This document shows, piece after piece, positions 46,575 to 55,420 of a stretch of DNA of 62,465 nt. The translations under genes and the position numbers were made by a program. Position 1 is the first letter of the stretch. Each line of letters starts with the position of its first letter. The stretch is taken from NCBI GenBank assembly GCA_964440985.1, contig CAYTWE010000009.1, positions 1 through 62,465 on the forward strand. Direction: 5' to 3'. The DNA comes from UBA1731 sp964440985. GTDB lineage: Bacteria; Verrucomicrobiota; Kiritimatiellia; RFP12; UBA1067. The notes under the pieces are model-generated. The model had not been told where the DNA came from. It saw only the letters and a list, made by a program, of their open reading frames with translations, and did no database searches.

Positions 46575-46606
46575 CGGTGCGATTTGTCACGTCGGCTTGC
46601 CATGCG

Positions 46607-46635
46607 TTGCAAGAAGAGGGACGCTCTGATAGAAT
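46607..46635 (+). promoter_or_regulatory. Promoter of the surface-repeat gene
   Basis: TTGCAA (46607-46612) and TAGAAT (46630-46635) are 17 bases apart, with TGA before the hexamer. It is about 100 bases before the start at 46736. Confidence 0.55.
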
Positions 46636-46735
46636 GTGGGGGCAAATGGTTGAAGAATGTCCGGTGCGGAGGCATATGCGGGTGCTGTGCGCAGTGCATC
46701 GGCGCGACTTCAAGCCAAAACAAGGAGCGGATGAG

Positions 46736-47125
46736 ATGAGAAAGTTCGTGTTGGCAATTGCGATGATGGCGGGTCTGGCGGCGAATGCCGAGTGCATATG
46801 GAGCTGGTGGATCGGCACCCCTGCGGAACATTCCGCGAAGGAGATGCGCGGTGCGGCGCTCGGTTTGGCCTCTGAGGTGAAGAGCATAACCGGTTCGCAG
46901 GTGTCGCTCTGCCTGAACAAGGCCGGCGAGGTGAAGAGCGGTGCGCAGGTGGCAATAGGGTACAACGAAGCCGACACCGTCCGCAACGGATGCCAGGTCG
47001 CATTCCTGAACAACGCAAAGAGTGCGTCGCTCCAGCTCGGGCTTATCTGCGTGAACGAAACGGGATTCCTTCCGGCGTTCATCTTCTTCAATTTTGATTC
47101 GAGCATGTTCGGGTCGGGAAAGTGA
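46736..47125 (+). CDS. Small secreted surface-repeat protein (LA_2272-like)
   Basis: The 129-residue protein has a signal peptide (about 1-20). Its repeat pattern is hydrophobic strands ending in GxQVxxxxN, and the C-terminus SLQLGLICVNETGFLPAFIFFNF matches the G-x-Q-x-G-L-I-N...G-F-L-P...N-F end of LA_2272-type surface proteins. Function is unknown; such repeats probably form small beta-structures at the outer surface. AAGGAG lies 10 bases before the ATG; a longer upstream frame has no support. Confidence 0.6.
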   Translation: MRKFVLAIAMMAGLAANAECIWSWWIGTPAEHSAKEMRGAALGLASEVKSITGSQVSLCLNKAGEVKSGAQVAIGYNEADTVRNGCQVAFLNNAKSASLQLGLICVNETGFLPAFIFFNFDSSMFGSGK

Positions 47126-47148
47126 CCTGTCCGCCGGTCGGTGAGGTT

Positions 47149-47158
47149 GTGATATAAT
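47149..47158 (+). promoter_or_regulatory. Extended -10 promoter of the twin SGNH gene
   Basis: TTGTGATATAAT with the hexamer at 47153-47158, eight bases before the start at 47166, so the transcript would have almost no 5' leader. Confidence 0.5.
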
Positions 47159-47165
47159 CGCAGGC

Positions 47166-48623
47166 ATGAAAACGAGCAGATTTATCCTTGCGGGCGTTTG
47201 CGCCCTTTCCTTCACCTCTGCGTTCGCCGCCGTACGTGCGGTTACGCCAACCGCCTGGGACGGCGATCCGAACTGCTGGCAGATGAAACGCCATGCAGGA
47301 ATGATGCAGAACGTCAAGAAAGGCGGCGCTAAGGTCGTATTCATCGGCGACTCCATCACGCATTTCTGGGAGAGCCGCGGCGAGGTTCAGTGGAACCGTT
47401 ATTTTGCGTCCGGCAAGTACAAGGCGCTCAATCTCGGAATCAGCGCAGACCGCACTGAGCATGTGCTTTGGCGTCTGACCGAGGGACGCGAGCTTGACGG
47501 CTACGAGGCGAAGTGCATCCTCCTTATGATCGGCACGAACAACTCCGGGCATTTCTCCTTCAAGGATGAGCCGCCGGTCGATACGATCATGGGCATACGC
47601 AAGATTCTCGACGTCATTGCGGAGAAGCAGCCGAATGCACGTACGATCCTCACTGCGATCTTTCCGCGTGGCGCCAATCCGTCCGATTCCGGGCGGCACC
47701 GCAACAATGTGGTCAACAAGGAAATCTCCAAGTTTGCGGACGGCAAGCGCGTGATCTGGTGCGACTTCTCCGACAAGTATCTCGATGCGCAGGGGCGGCT
47801 CAGCCGTGAACTGTTCCCGGATCTGCTGCATCCGAACGGGCGCGGCTACGAGATCTGGGCGAGTGCGGTGATTCCGCTCATTGACGCTGTGCTTGCGGCG
47901 AAGCCGGACGAGTGCATTCCGTCCGTCTGGCCGGCCTGTGCGCGTGGCTACGTCTACGACGAGCCTCTTGCCGCACAGCCGGTGGCGTGTTCATTCACCG
48001 GTGGATGGTGGGCGACTCGCTGCCTTGAAAAGCGCAATGAGATCGTGGACGGCAAGGGCGTGGAGTATGACGTCGTGATGGTCGGTGATTCCATAACGCA
48101 CCGCTGGGAGCGCGACGGCGGCGAGGGACGCCAGCTCTTTGCGGAACTGAAGAAGACGTACCGCATCCTGAATCTCGGCTACGGCGGCGATCGCACCGAA
48201 AACGTGATATGGCGCATGGAGAACGGAGAGCTTGAGGGGTACAAGGCCAAACTCTTCACTGTGATGATCGGCACGAACAACGATGACCGGAATCCTGCTG
48301 CAGTCGCGGCGGGCGTGAAGCGCATTGTCGACGGGATAAAGGCGAAGCATCCAGAATCGAAGATTGCGCTCATGCCCATCTTCCCGCGTGGCGCGACCGC
48401 GCAGGATGCGCGCCGCGTCGCAAACGAGAAGGTCAATGCGCTCATCAAGCCGTTTGCGGACGGCAAGACCGTGCTTTGGCTCGACTTCAACAAAAACTTC
48501 CTCGGTGAAGACGGAACTCTCTCCAAGGATGTGATGAACGACCTGCTTCATCCGAACGAGAAGGGGTACAAGATCTGGTTCGACGCGATCCTTCCCGTGT
48601 TCAAGGAAGTCTGCGGCAAGTGA
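47166..48623 (+). CDS. Secreted tandem-domain SGNH (GDSL) hydrolase
   Basis: The 485-residue protein has a signal peptide (about 1-21) and two complete SGNH domains. Domain 1 (about 50-245) has IGDSITHFW, MIGTNNSG and DLLHPNG; domain 2 (about 295-485) has VGDSITHRW, MIGTNNDD and DLLHPNE. Each has its own Ser, Gly-Asn and Asp/His sites, so both could act as esterases, for example removing acetyl groups from polysaccharide; the substrate is unknown. The next gene, thiD, starts inside its stop (GTGA). Confidence 0.85.
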   Translation: MKTSRFILAGVCALSFTSAFAAVRAVTPTAWDGDPNCWQMKRHAGMMQNVKKGGAKVVFIGDSITHFWESRGEVQWNRYFASGKYKALNLGISADRTEHVLWRLTEGRELDGYEAKCILLMIGTNNSGHFSFKDEPPVDTIMGIRKILDVIAEKQPNARTILTAIFPRGANPSDSGRHRNNVVNKEISKFADGKRVIWCDFSDKYLDAQGRLSRELFPDLLHPNGRGYEIWASAVIPLIDAVLAAKPDECIPSVWPACARGYVYDEPLAAQPVACSFTGGWWATRCLEKRNEIVDGKGVEYDVVMVGDSITHRWERDGGEGRQLFAELKKTYRILNLGYGGDRTENVIWRMENGELEGYKAKLFTVMIGTNNDDRNPAAVAAGVKRIVDGIKAKHPESKIALMPIFPRGATAQDARRVANEKVNALIKPFADGKTVLWLDFNKNFLGEDGTLSKDVMNDLLHPNEKGYKIWFDAILPVFKEVCGK

Positions 48624-49423
48624 AACCGCCGGTGAAGCCGTGCTGCCTGACTGTCGCCGGCAGCGATTCCGGCGGCAACGCCGGCGTACAGGCCGACCTC
48701 AGGGCGTTCCATGCCTATGGTCTGCACGGCTGCACTGTGTTCACCGCGCTTACGGCGCAGAATCCGGGCGGAGTATCCGCCATCCACGCCGTGCCGCCCG
48801 GATTCATCGCTGCGCAGCTTGATTCCGTGCTCGGCACATATTCGGTGGCGGCGCTGAAGACCGGGATGGTTGCCGATCCGGCGGCGGTTGAAGTGGTGGC
48901 AGGGCGTCTTGCGGCGCATCCGGAGATTGCAAAGGTCGTCGATCCGGTGATGATTGCGACAAGCGGCGCCAGGTTGATGGCTGAAAGTGCGGTAGAGGTG
49001 TTCATGAAGCGCCTTCTGCCGCTTGCGACTGTCGTAACCCCGAACATCCCTGAGGCTGCGGTGCTTTCCGGCATCGGCATAGGCTGCCGGGCGGATGTGC
49101 AAGAGGCGGCAAAGCGAATCAACGGCGAATGTGGATGTGCGGTTCTCGTGAAGGGCGGACACGCCGTCGGTGACCTTGTGGAGGCGGAGGATACGCTGTA
49201 TGACGGCGCAACGTTCCTTTCCGTTACAATGCCTTGGATTGCATCCCCCATCTCGACACATGGTACAGGATGTTCACTCTCCGCTGCGATTGCGGCGGAC
49301 CTTGCGACAGGACGCAACCTTGCGGATGCCGTACGCGGCGCGAAGGATTATGTACACAGGGCGATAGCGGGTTCGTTTTGCGTAGGTGACGGTTGCGGTG
49401 TTCTTGGATTTGTCGAACGGTAG
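48620..49423 (+). CDS. thiD: Hydroxymethylpyrimidine (phosphate) kinase
   Basis: ThiD phosphorylates HMP and HMP-P for thiamine synthesis and follows ThiC in the pathway. The 267-residue ribokinase-fold protein shows VAGSDSGGNAGVQADL, LKTGMV, DPVMIATSG and THGTGCSLSAAIA (catalytic GTGC loop). It begins at a GTG overlapping the stop of the SGNH gene, so it is translationally coupled to a secreted hydrolase, an odd pairing. An ATG-type alternative is not available near the start. Confidence 0.95.
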   Translation: MKPPVKPCCLTVAGSDSGGNAGVQADLRAFHAYGLHGCTVFTALTAQNPGGVSAIHAVPPGFIAAQLDSVLGTYSVAALKTGMVADPAAVEVVAGRLAAHPEIAKVVDPVMIATSGARLMAESAVEVFMKRLLPLATVVTPNIPEAAVLSGIGIGCRADVQEAAKRINGECGCAVLVKGGHAVGDLVEAEDTLYDGATFLSVTMPWIASPISTHGTGCSLSAAIAADLATGRNLADAVRGAKDYVHRAIAGSFCVGDGCGVLGFVER

Positions 49424-49470
49424 CGCATTTTGTTGAATTTTCGCGGTGCATATGGCGGCAATGCGGCGTA

Positions 49471-49481
49471 TGTGGTAAAAT
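49471..49481 (+). promoter_or_regulatory. Extended -10 promoter of metF
   Basis: TGTGGTAAAAT with the hexamer at 49476-49481, 54 bases before the metF start. Confidence 0.65.
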
Positions 49482-49534
49482 ATGCGCGTTCATACCGAAT
49501 GAAGAAGATAGAACGAAGTATCTGAAGGCATATA

Positions 49535-50398
49535 ATGAAAACCGCCGAGATGTTTGCCAAGGGAACCGTATTTTCCCTTGAGATTTTTCCTCCTAAACCC
49601 GATTCCGACGAAAGCGTGATATACCGTACGCTTGAGCAGTTGACCGACATCAGCCCGGATTTCATAAGTGTCACGTATGGCGCGGGCGGCGGAAGGAACG
49701 GGTGCAAGACGATACAGATTGCATCTGACATAAAAAGCAAATATGGAGTTGAAAGCGTTGCGCATCTGCCCTGCATCAGTCTCACGAAGGAGCTTGCGGT
49801 GGAGATTCTCGACAGTATGCGCCAGAACGGAATAGAGAATGTGCTGGCGCTGCGTGGCGACCGTCCTGAGGGCGAAGTGCCGCCGGGAGATTTCCTCCAC
49901 GCCAGCGATCTGGTGTCGTTCATCCGCGAGAGATACGACTGCAATGTCATTGCGGCGTGCTACCCAGAGGTTCATCCAGAAAGCAGGAATGCCATTGACG
50001 ACCTGAAGTGGCTGAAGCACAAGGTGGACTGCGGGGTGAACCACCTGATTTCTCAGCTGTCGCTCGACAACAGGTTCTTCTTCGATTTCATGGAAAAGGC
50101 AAGGATAGCCGGCATTGACATCCCGATCGAAGCCGGCATAATGCCTGTGACCAACAAGAGGCAGATAGAGCGGATGGTCAAGCTGTGCGGGATAGAGCTT
50201 CCGAAGAAGTTCATGCGCGTCCTTGAGAAGTACGGCGACAACCCTGCAGCCTTGCGCGATGCCGGGATTGCGTACGCCGTGGATCAGGTTGCCGATCTCG
50301 TCGCCGGCGGGGTTGACGGAATCCATCTCTATACCATGAACAACTCCTACATCGCGCACAGGATATACGATGCCGTGCAGACGCTCATACAGGGGTGA
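49535..50398 (+). CDS. metF: Methylenetetrahydrofolate reductase
   Basis: MetF reduces methylene-THF to methyl-THF with FAD for methionine synthesis. The 287-residue TIM barrel has FSLEIFPPKPD, SVTYGAGG, NVLALRGDRP, YPEVHPES and QLSLDNRFFF, all family features. It is monocistronic or followed by tilS after 45 bases. An upstream 8-codon reading frame in the leader has no obvious regulatory codon run. Confidence 0.95.
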   Translation: MKTAEMFAKGTVFSLEIFPPKPDSDESVIYRTLEQLTDISPDFISVTYGAGGGRNGCKTIQIASDIKSKYGVESVAHLPCISLTKELAVEILDSMRQNGIENVLALRGDRPEGEVPPGDFLHASDLVSFIRERYDCNVIAACYPEVHPESRNAIDDLKWLKHKVDCGVNHLISQLSLDNRFFFDFMEKARIAGIDIPIEAGIMPVTNKRQIERMVKLCGIELPKKFMRVLEKYGDNPAALRDAGIAYAVDQVADLVAGGVDGIHLYTMNNSYIAHRIYDAVQTLIQG

Positions 50399-50443
50399 CA
50401 GACGGTGCCGACGGCGTGAAACAGGCGGGCATGGAGATTTCGG

Positions 50444-51550
50444 ATGCGGGGTGAGCGTCTAAGGGTTGGGCTTGCGGTCTCCGGCGGAGCCGATTCCACT
50501 GCGCTGCTCGTGCTGATGGCGCAGCTGCGGGAATCGCACGGGTTTGATGCGGAGGTTCTGCATGTAGACCATGGGCTGCGCAGGGAATCTCCGGAGGATG
50601 CTGCGTTTGTGCGAAAGCTTGCCTGTGATTTCGGCCTGCCGTTCCGCGGATTCAAGGCCAAGGTCGTACGGCGCAAGGGCGAATCGGTGGAGATGGCAGC
50701 GCGACGTGTGCGTCTCGGATTCTTTGCGGATGCGATGAAGCGCCATCATCTTGACTGCATAGCCACCGGACACCACATGGATGACGTTGCGGAGACGTTC
50801 ATCATGCGGCTGAAGAGGTCTTCCGGCGCAGACGGGCTTGCCGGTCTTAAGCCAGTGAGCTTTGTTGACGGAATCGTATTCATCCGCCCTCTCCTCAATG
50901 TGCGCGGATGCGATCTTCGGAGGTTTCTGACGGAACGCGGAATGTCCTGGCGAGAGGATGCCACCAACGCCGATACGTCCATTCTCCGGAACAAGGTGCG
51001 CCATGTGATTCTGCCGTTTCTTGAACGGGAGCTGGATCCTGACATAGTGGCGCACATCTGCCGCAGCGCCGGATATCTTCGCGAGTGCTGCGGAGGTGCG
51101 CTCCATGCGCGAAGATCGGGGATTGCTGCGCCGCCGGTGACTGCAGGATCGAAACGCTGCGGCGTCGGCGAACAGACTGGATATGTCCTTGAGGTTGGCG
51201 AGGCAGTGGGGTTTGAGCGGACTGCGCCAGGGATTGGTCAATTGCCGTCCAGTGCCTCGTTTGACGCAGACGCGCTCCGAGGGCGTTCGATAGAGGTGCG
51301 GAGGTGGAGGCCGGGAGATTGGATGCGTCCATGCGGATTCCCGCACCGCCGCAAGCTGCAGGACATCTTTGTCACGGCAAAGGTGCCGCCGGATGTGCGG
51401 CGTTCCGTGCCGATAGTTGCGGATGCTGGTACGGGTGAGGTGCTGTGGGTTCCGGGATATCGTGTTTCGGAATCTGTCAAGGTGCAGTCTTTGGATGCGC
51501 CTTCCGTTCGTTTCAGCCTGTCAGTGGATAATCAAGAAGAGGAGAAGTGA
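50444..51550 (+). CDS. tilS: tRNA(Ile)-lysidine synthase
   Basis: TilS attaches lysine to C34 of tRNA-Ile(CAU), changing its codon specificity. The 368-residue protein has the PP-loop VSGGADSTALLV, VLHVDHGLR, ATGHHMDDVAETFIMR and a C-terminal RPGDWMRPCG...KLQDIFVTAKVP region. It is shorter than the E. coli enzyme (about 430), lacking part of the middle domain. The start at 50444 has GGAG upstream. The next SGNH gene begins 2 bases after its stop. Confidence 0.95.
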   Translation: MRGERLRVGLAVSGGADSTALLVLMAQLRESHGFDAEVLHVDHGLRRESPEDAAFVRKLACDFGLPFRGFKAKVVRRKGESVEMAARRVRLGFFADAMKRHHLDCIATGHHMDDVAETFIMRLKRSSGADGLAGLKPVSFVDGIVFIRPLLNVRGCDLRRFLTERGMSWREDATNADTSILRNKVRHVILPFLERELDPDIVAHICRSAGYLRECCGGALHARRSGIAAPPVTAGSKRCGVGEQTGYVLEVGEAVGFERTAPGIGQLPSSASFDADALRGRSIEVRRWRPGDWMRPCGFPHRRKLQDIFVTAKVPPDVRRSVPIVADAGTGEVLWVPGYRVSESVKVQSLDAPSVRFSLSVDNQEEEK

Positions 51551-51552
51551 AG

Positions 51553-52422
51553 ATGTCGTTTAAAGGTTTGCTTGTTGCGGCTGCGGTTGCGCCGCTGTGT
51601 GCGTATGCCGCCGTGGAGCCGCATCCGTGGAGCGGAAAGAAGGTGGTCTACTTCGGCGATTCGATCACCGATCCGGCACAGGTGAAGAGTTGCGGACACA
51701 GCGTATACTGGAAGTATCTTCAGGAACTTCACGGGATTGAACCTCATGTGTATGCGGTGAACGGATACCAGTGGGATCGCATCTATCCCCTGACGCAGAA
51801 GATGAAGGAGGAGATGGGGAATTCGCCGGATGCGATTCTCATTCTTCTCGGCACGAACGACTACAATGCGAGCGTTCCGATCGGGGAGTGGTATGATGTG
51901 GCGGAAGAGGACGTAAACAGGAACGGAGTGACGGCGCGGATGCCGAGGCGGCGTTTTGCGAAAGGCATGAAGACGTTTCGAGGACGGATCAATACCGTGA
52001 TGGAATACCTCAAGCGCAATTTTACGGATCAGCAGATAGTTCTGATGACGCCCCTGCATCGCGGCTACGCCACTTTTGGAGAGACGAATGTGCAGCCGCC
52101 GGAGAGCGTTCCAAACGCGCTTGGATTTTACATTGAGGATTACGTCGCCGTCATTCGCGAAGCGGCGGATGTGTGGTCGGTGCCGCTTATCGACCTTTAT
52201 CGCGACTGCGGGCTTTATCCGGCTGATTTCGCCTACGCCAAGTATTTCCGCGACGGCGGCGAGAACGGCAAGGACAATCTGCATCCTAACGGTCGCGGAC
52301 ATCTGCGTCTGGCCCGAACGATTGCCGCAAGGTTGCGCACACTGCCGCCCGGATTCAAGGAGATGTCTGTGCCGAAGATCTGCGGGCAGGGCGCGCATAC
52401 GTCCGGCGTTGCAGAACATTGA
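51553..52422 (+). CDS. Secreted SGNH (GDSL) hydrolase
   Basis: The 289-residue protein has a signal peptide (about 1-19, ending AYA) and an SGNH fold with YFGDSITDPA (Ser), GTNDYN (Asn block) and DNLHPNGRGH (Asp/His). The ATG at 51553 has GAGGAG upstream, preferable to an upstream GTG. It is an esterase by family; it differs from the twin-domain protein by a longer insertion between blocks. No function beyond polysaccharide or ester hydrolysis can be inferred. Confidence 0.8.
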   Translation: MSFKGLLVAAAVAPLCAYAAVEPHPWSGKKVVYFGDSITDPAQVKSCGHSVYWKYLQELHGIEPHVYAVNGYQWDRIYPLTQKMKEEMGNSPDAILILLGTNDYNASVPIGEWYDVAEEDVNRNGVTARMPRRRFAKGMKTFRGRINTVMEYLKRNFTDQQIVLMTPLHRGYATFGETNVQPPESVPNALGFYIEDYVAVIREAADVWSVPLIDLYRDCGLYPADFAYAKYFRDGGENGKDNLHPNGRGHLRLARTIAARLRTLPPGFKEMSVPKICGQGAHTSGVAEH

Positions 52423-52467
52423 CTTGTAAAGAGGGTGTGTCGGCAAGAATTCCTTGAGCCGATCCCT

Positions 52468-52608
52468 ATGGTCATCCTAACCGTGATCCTGAATTTCGTC
52501 GGCCTCAGCGTCCTGCCGGAGGAGCGGACGAACGCCGGCATCAACTTCTCGACGACGAAGCGCGGTGTCGCCAGCTGGCGCTCGAAAGTCATTGCGTTTG
52601 GCAAATGA
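52468..52608 (+). CDS. Short hypothetical frame, possible gene remnant
   Basis: Forty-six codons encode a peptide beginning MVILTVILNFVG and ending VIAFGK. A stop lies upstream in the same frame and no ribosome site is convincing. It may be the 3' end of a decayed gene. The rest of the 312-base space to the next gene holds a promoter (52637-52664) and no other gene. Confidence 0.25.
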   Translation: MVILTVILNFVGLSVLPEERTNAGINFSTTKRGVASWRSKVIAFGK

Positions 52609-52636
52609 CGGCTCACCATATTTGTTTTGACATACG

Positions 52637-52664
52637 TTGTGTGCCAGATCACCTGTGGTATAAT
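52637..52664 (+). promoter_or_regulatory. Promoter of the superoxide reductase gene
   Basis: TTGTGT (52637-52642), 16 bases, then TATAAT (52659-52664) with the full TGTGGTATAAT extension. Confidence 0.75.
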
Positions 52665-52734
52665 GCACGGTAGTTCGATGACAAGGTAATGTCGCGGGGT
52701 GCGCCCTGCGCAAACTAAGGAAAGGAAGGTTGCT

Positions 52735-53118
52735 ATGTTGGCAGACTTTGTTAAGACGGCGGATTTCAAGACGGAGAAGCATGTGCCGGTGATTGCGTGT
52801 GCAGATTCCGTGAAGGCCGGCGAACCGTTCACGGTCGCTGTCACTGTTGGAAGCGAGATCCCGCACCCGAACACGCCGGCGCACCACATAAGCTGGATTG
52901 CGCTGCACTTCGTGCCTGAAGGGTCGAAGCTCTCCATCGAGCTTGGCCGCTACTCGTTTTCGGCTCATCAGACGGATCCGGACGCGCCGGTTCAGGTGCA
53001 GTCCGCACCGTCTGTTACAGTTTCGGCTGCAGTCAACAAGCCGGGAACGCTCTATGCCACATCCTATTGCAACATACATGGGCTGTGGGAGTCGGCGAAG
53101 TCCATCTCCATCGCATAA
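52735..53118 (+). CDS. Superoxide reductase (neelaredoxin/desulfoferrodoxin C-terminal type)
   Basis: This 127-residue protein has the iron-binding ligands of class II superoxide reductase: His in EKHVPVI, His in IPHPNTPAHHISW, and Cys-x-x-His in SYCNIHGLW. It reduces superoxide to peroxide in the cytoplasm of anaerobes, without making oxygen. It lacks the N-terminal desulforedoxin domain. AAAGGAAGG precedes the ATG at 52735. It has its own strong promoter, consistent with an anaerobic lifestyle with occasional oxygen exposure. Confidence 0.9.
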   Translation: MLADFVKTADFKTEKHVPVIACADSVKAGEPFTVAVTVGSEIPHPNTPAHHISWIALHFVPEGSKLSIELGRYSFSAHQTDPDAPVQVQSAPSVTVSAAVNKPGTLYATSYCNIHGLWESAKSISIA

Positions 53119-53140
53119 AGTGCGGTTGATGGGATCGTTT

Positions 53141-53150
53141 ATGGTATAAT
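53141..53150 (+). promoter_or_regulatory. Extended -10 promoter of the pyrK-like gene
   Basis: ATGGTATAAT with the hexamer at 53145-53150, 28 bases before the start. Confidence 0.65.
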
Positions 53151-53178
53151 TGCCGACGGATTTTGTCAGGAGAGAGCA

Positions 53179-53997
53179 ATGGCCATAAACGAGAGATGCA
53201 CAATCGCCGCGCACTGCGACGCCGCACCAGGATACAGGATGCTGGTGCTTGATGCGCCGCAGATAGCCGCAGCCGTCGTGCCGGGGCAGTTTGTGCACGT
53301 AAGAGTGCCGGGTCTTGAGGCATCGGCGCTGCGCCGTCCGTTTTCGGTGTTTGATGCAGAACCGCGCCATGAAGACGGCGCTGGCGGCACGGTGACGGTG
53401 CTGTACAAGATTGTCGGGCGGGGCACCGTTGCGCTGTCGAAGGCGCCGGAAGGTTCGGAGGTGGAGGTCATTGGCCCGCTCGGCTACGGGTTCCCGGTGA
53501 AATGCACCGGCACACCGTTGCTCGTTGGCGGCGGCTACGGCGTCGCGCCGCTCTATTTCCTTGCGCGGCGTATGATGCTTCAGGGAATTGCGGAACGCCC
53601 GATCCTCTTCGTCGGGGGACGCACAAAGGCCGATCTGCTTGAGGTCGACAGATTTCGTGACCTTGGCGTTGAGGTGCGCACCGCCACGAACGACGGTTCA
53701 GAAGGCGCGAGGGGCTTTGTGACTCAGCCTCTTGACGAGGCGCTTGTCGAACTGCGCAAAGCTGAGCGCGGCTTCGAGTTTTTCACCTGCGGTCCCGACG
53801 GGCTTTTGAAGGCGGTTGCACAGCGGGCGCTCGCGACCGGAGCGAAGGGCTGGATATCGATGGATCGCCACATGGTCTGCGGAGTCGGTGCCTGCTTCGC
53901 CTGTGTGCAGAGGCTGAAAAAACCGAACGGCGAAGAGTGGAATGCGCGTTGCTGCGTGAATGGCCCTGTCTTCAGGGCGGAAGAGATAGTCTGGTAG
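53179..53997 (+). CDS. pyrK: Dihydroorotate dehydrogenase electron-transfer subunit (PyrK-like)
   Basis: PyrK carries FAD and a [2Fe-2S] cluster that links dihydroorotate dehydrogenase B to NAD. The 272-residue protein has RRPFSVF (FAD), LLVGGGYGVAPLYFLA (NAD), and a C-terminal CGVGACFACVQRL...CC-x-N-G-P-V-F cluster site. No pyrD lies beside it, so either pyrD is elsewhere or this serves another oxidoreductase. It ends 6 bases before der. Confidence 0.85.
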   Translation: MAINERCTIAAHCDAAPGYRMLVLDAPQIAAAVVPGQFVHVRVPGLEASALRRPFSVFDAEPRHEDGAGGTVTVLYKIVGRGTVALSKAPEGSEVEVIGPLGYGFPVKCTGTPLLVGGGYGVAPLYFLARRMMLQGIAERPILFVGGRTKADLLEVDRFRDLGVEVRTATNDGSEGARGFVTQPLDEALVELRKAERGFEFFTCGPDGLLKAVAQRALATGAKGWISMDRHMVCGVGACFACVQRLKKPNGEEWNARCCVNGPVFRAEEIVW

Positions 53998-54003
53998 AAT
54001 AAT

Positions 54004-55368
54004 ATGGCGACAGTTTCGATAGTGGGGCGCCCGAACGTAGGCAAGTCCGCGCTCTTCAACCGCATTGCGCGGGAACGCATTGCGATAGTGTTTGATCAGC
54101 CCGGCGTGACGCGGGATCGCGTTGCGCGTGAGGTGACGGCGCTCGACAAGCGGTTCATGCTCGTTGACACCGGCGGCATTGCGTTTGACAAGACGCCCGG
54201 CTCGCAGGATCCGCTGTCCGAGGAGACCCGCGCACAGGCCGCGCTTGCCGTCGGCGATTCTGATTTCTGCGTTGTCGTCGTGGATGTGCGCAGCGGGATA
54301 ACGCCGCTCGATGAGGAGGTGCTGAAGCGCGTGCGCGAGTCCGGATGCCCGACCGTGATAGCGGCGAACAAGTGCGACCGTCCGGAGGACGACTATCGGG
54401 CGGACGACTTTGCCCGTTTCGGCATGGAGGTGTTTCCAGTATCCGCCGAACATGGACGCGGCATGACGTCGCTCATGGAGCGTGTTGTTGGCGCATTGCC
54501 GCCCCAGGAGGAGACGACGGCGGAGAAACCTCTCCGCGTGGCCGTGGTGGGGCGTCCTAACGCAGGAAAAAGCTCGTACATAAACCGTCTGCTCAATGCC
54601 GAGCGCGTCATCGTCTCAGACATTCCCGGCACAACCCGTGACGCCGTAGACGTTCCGTTCACGATCGGCGAGGGCCCGACGGCGAGGCACTACACGCTTG
54701 TCGATACGGCCGGCATGAAAAGCCATACGCAGATGTCGAAGACGAGTGTGGACAACTTCTCGCTGTTCCGCAGCGAAAAGGCGATCGAGGAAGCCGATGT
54801 AGTCCTGCTTACGATGGAGTCGGAGATTGGCCCCACGCGTCAGGATATGCGCATTGCGGGCAAGATAATCGATGCGCAGAAGGCCTGTGTGATCCTGATG
54901 AACAAGTGGGATCTCGCCGTCGAGAAGGGGATATCCGAGAAGGATGCGACAGACGTGATACGCCAGATGATGCCGTTCCTGTCGTTCGCACCGATCGTCT
55001 ACTGCTCCGCTAAATCAGGATACAACATCCGCAGGACGGTCGATGCGATAGACGCGGTGGCGTCGAGCGTGAAGACGCAGATGCCCACAGGAGTCCTCAA
55101 CCGCACAATAGAGGTTGCGACGAAGAAGACGCTTGCGCCAATGCGCAACGGCAAACGCTTGAAGGTGTACTACGGGCTGCAGGTCGGCACAGATCCGCTG
55201 ACCATCCGTCTTTTCGTGAATGACCCCAAACTGGTTGTCCCTGCCTACCGGTCATACATTGAAAAGGCAATCCGGGCGCGGTTCGGACTTGAGGGCGCTC
55301 CGCTAAGGATGTTCATGAAGGCGCGTTCCCGCAAGTCCGTCGCGGATTTCAGGAACGATTTCAAGTAG
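54004..55368 (+). CDS. der: Ribosome biogenesis GTPase Der
   Basis: Der (EngA) has two GTPase domains and a KH-like end and acts in 50S assembly. The 454-residue protein has VGRPNVGKS and DTGG (domain 1), VGRPNAGKS and DTAGM (domain 2), with N-K-C-D and N-K-W-D specificity motifs. The C-terminus has a basic tail (KARSRKSVADFRNDFK). It lies 6 bases after the pyrK-like gene. Confidence 0.97.
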   Translation: MATVSIVGRPNVGKSALFNRIARERIAIVFDQPGVTRDRVAREVTALDKRFMLVDTGGIAFDKTPGSQDPLSEETRAQAALAVGDSDFCVVVVDVRSGITPLDEEVLKRVRESGCPTVIAANKCDRPEDDYRADDFARFGMEVFPVSAEHGRGMTSLMERVVGALPPQEETTAEKPLRVAVVGRPNAGKSSYINRLLNAERVIVSDIPGTTRDAVDVPFTIGEGPTARHYTLVDTAGMKSHTQMSKTSVDNFSLFRSEKAIEEADVVLLTMESEIGPTRQDMRIAGKIIDAQKACVILMNKWDLAVEKGISEKDATDVIRQMMPFLSFAPIVYCSAKSGYNIRRTVDAIDAVASSVKTQMPTGVLNRTIEVATKKTLAPMRNGKRLKVYYGLQVGTDPLTIRLFVNDPKLVVPAYRSYIEKAIRARFGLEGAPLRMFMKARSRKSVADFRNDFK

Positions 55369-55420
55369 GCGGCGCATATGCCGCCACCGATGCGACATAA
55401 CACAAAACGGACATACATCA

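Noticed and set aside
49499..49525. Eight-codon reading frame in the metF leader as a regulatory peptide
   Set aside because: No run of a control codon and no terminator hairpin between it and metF.
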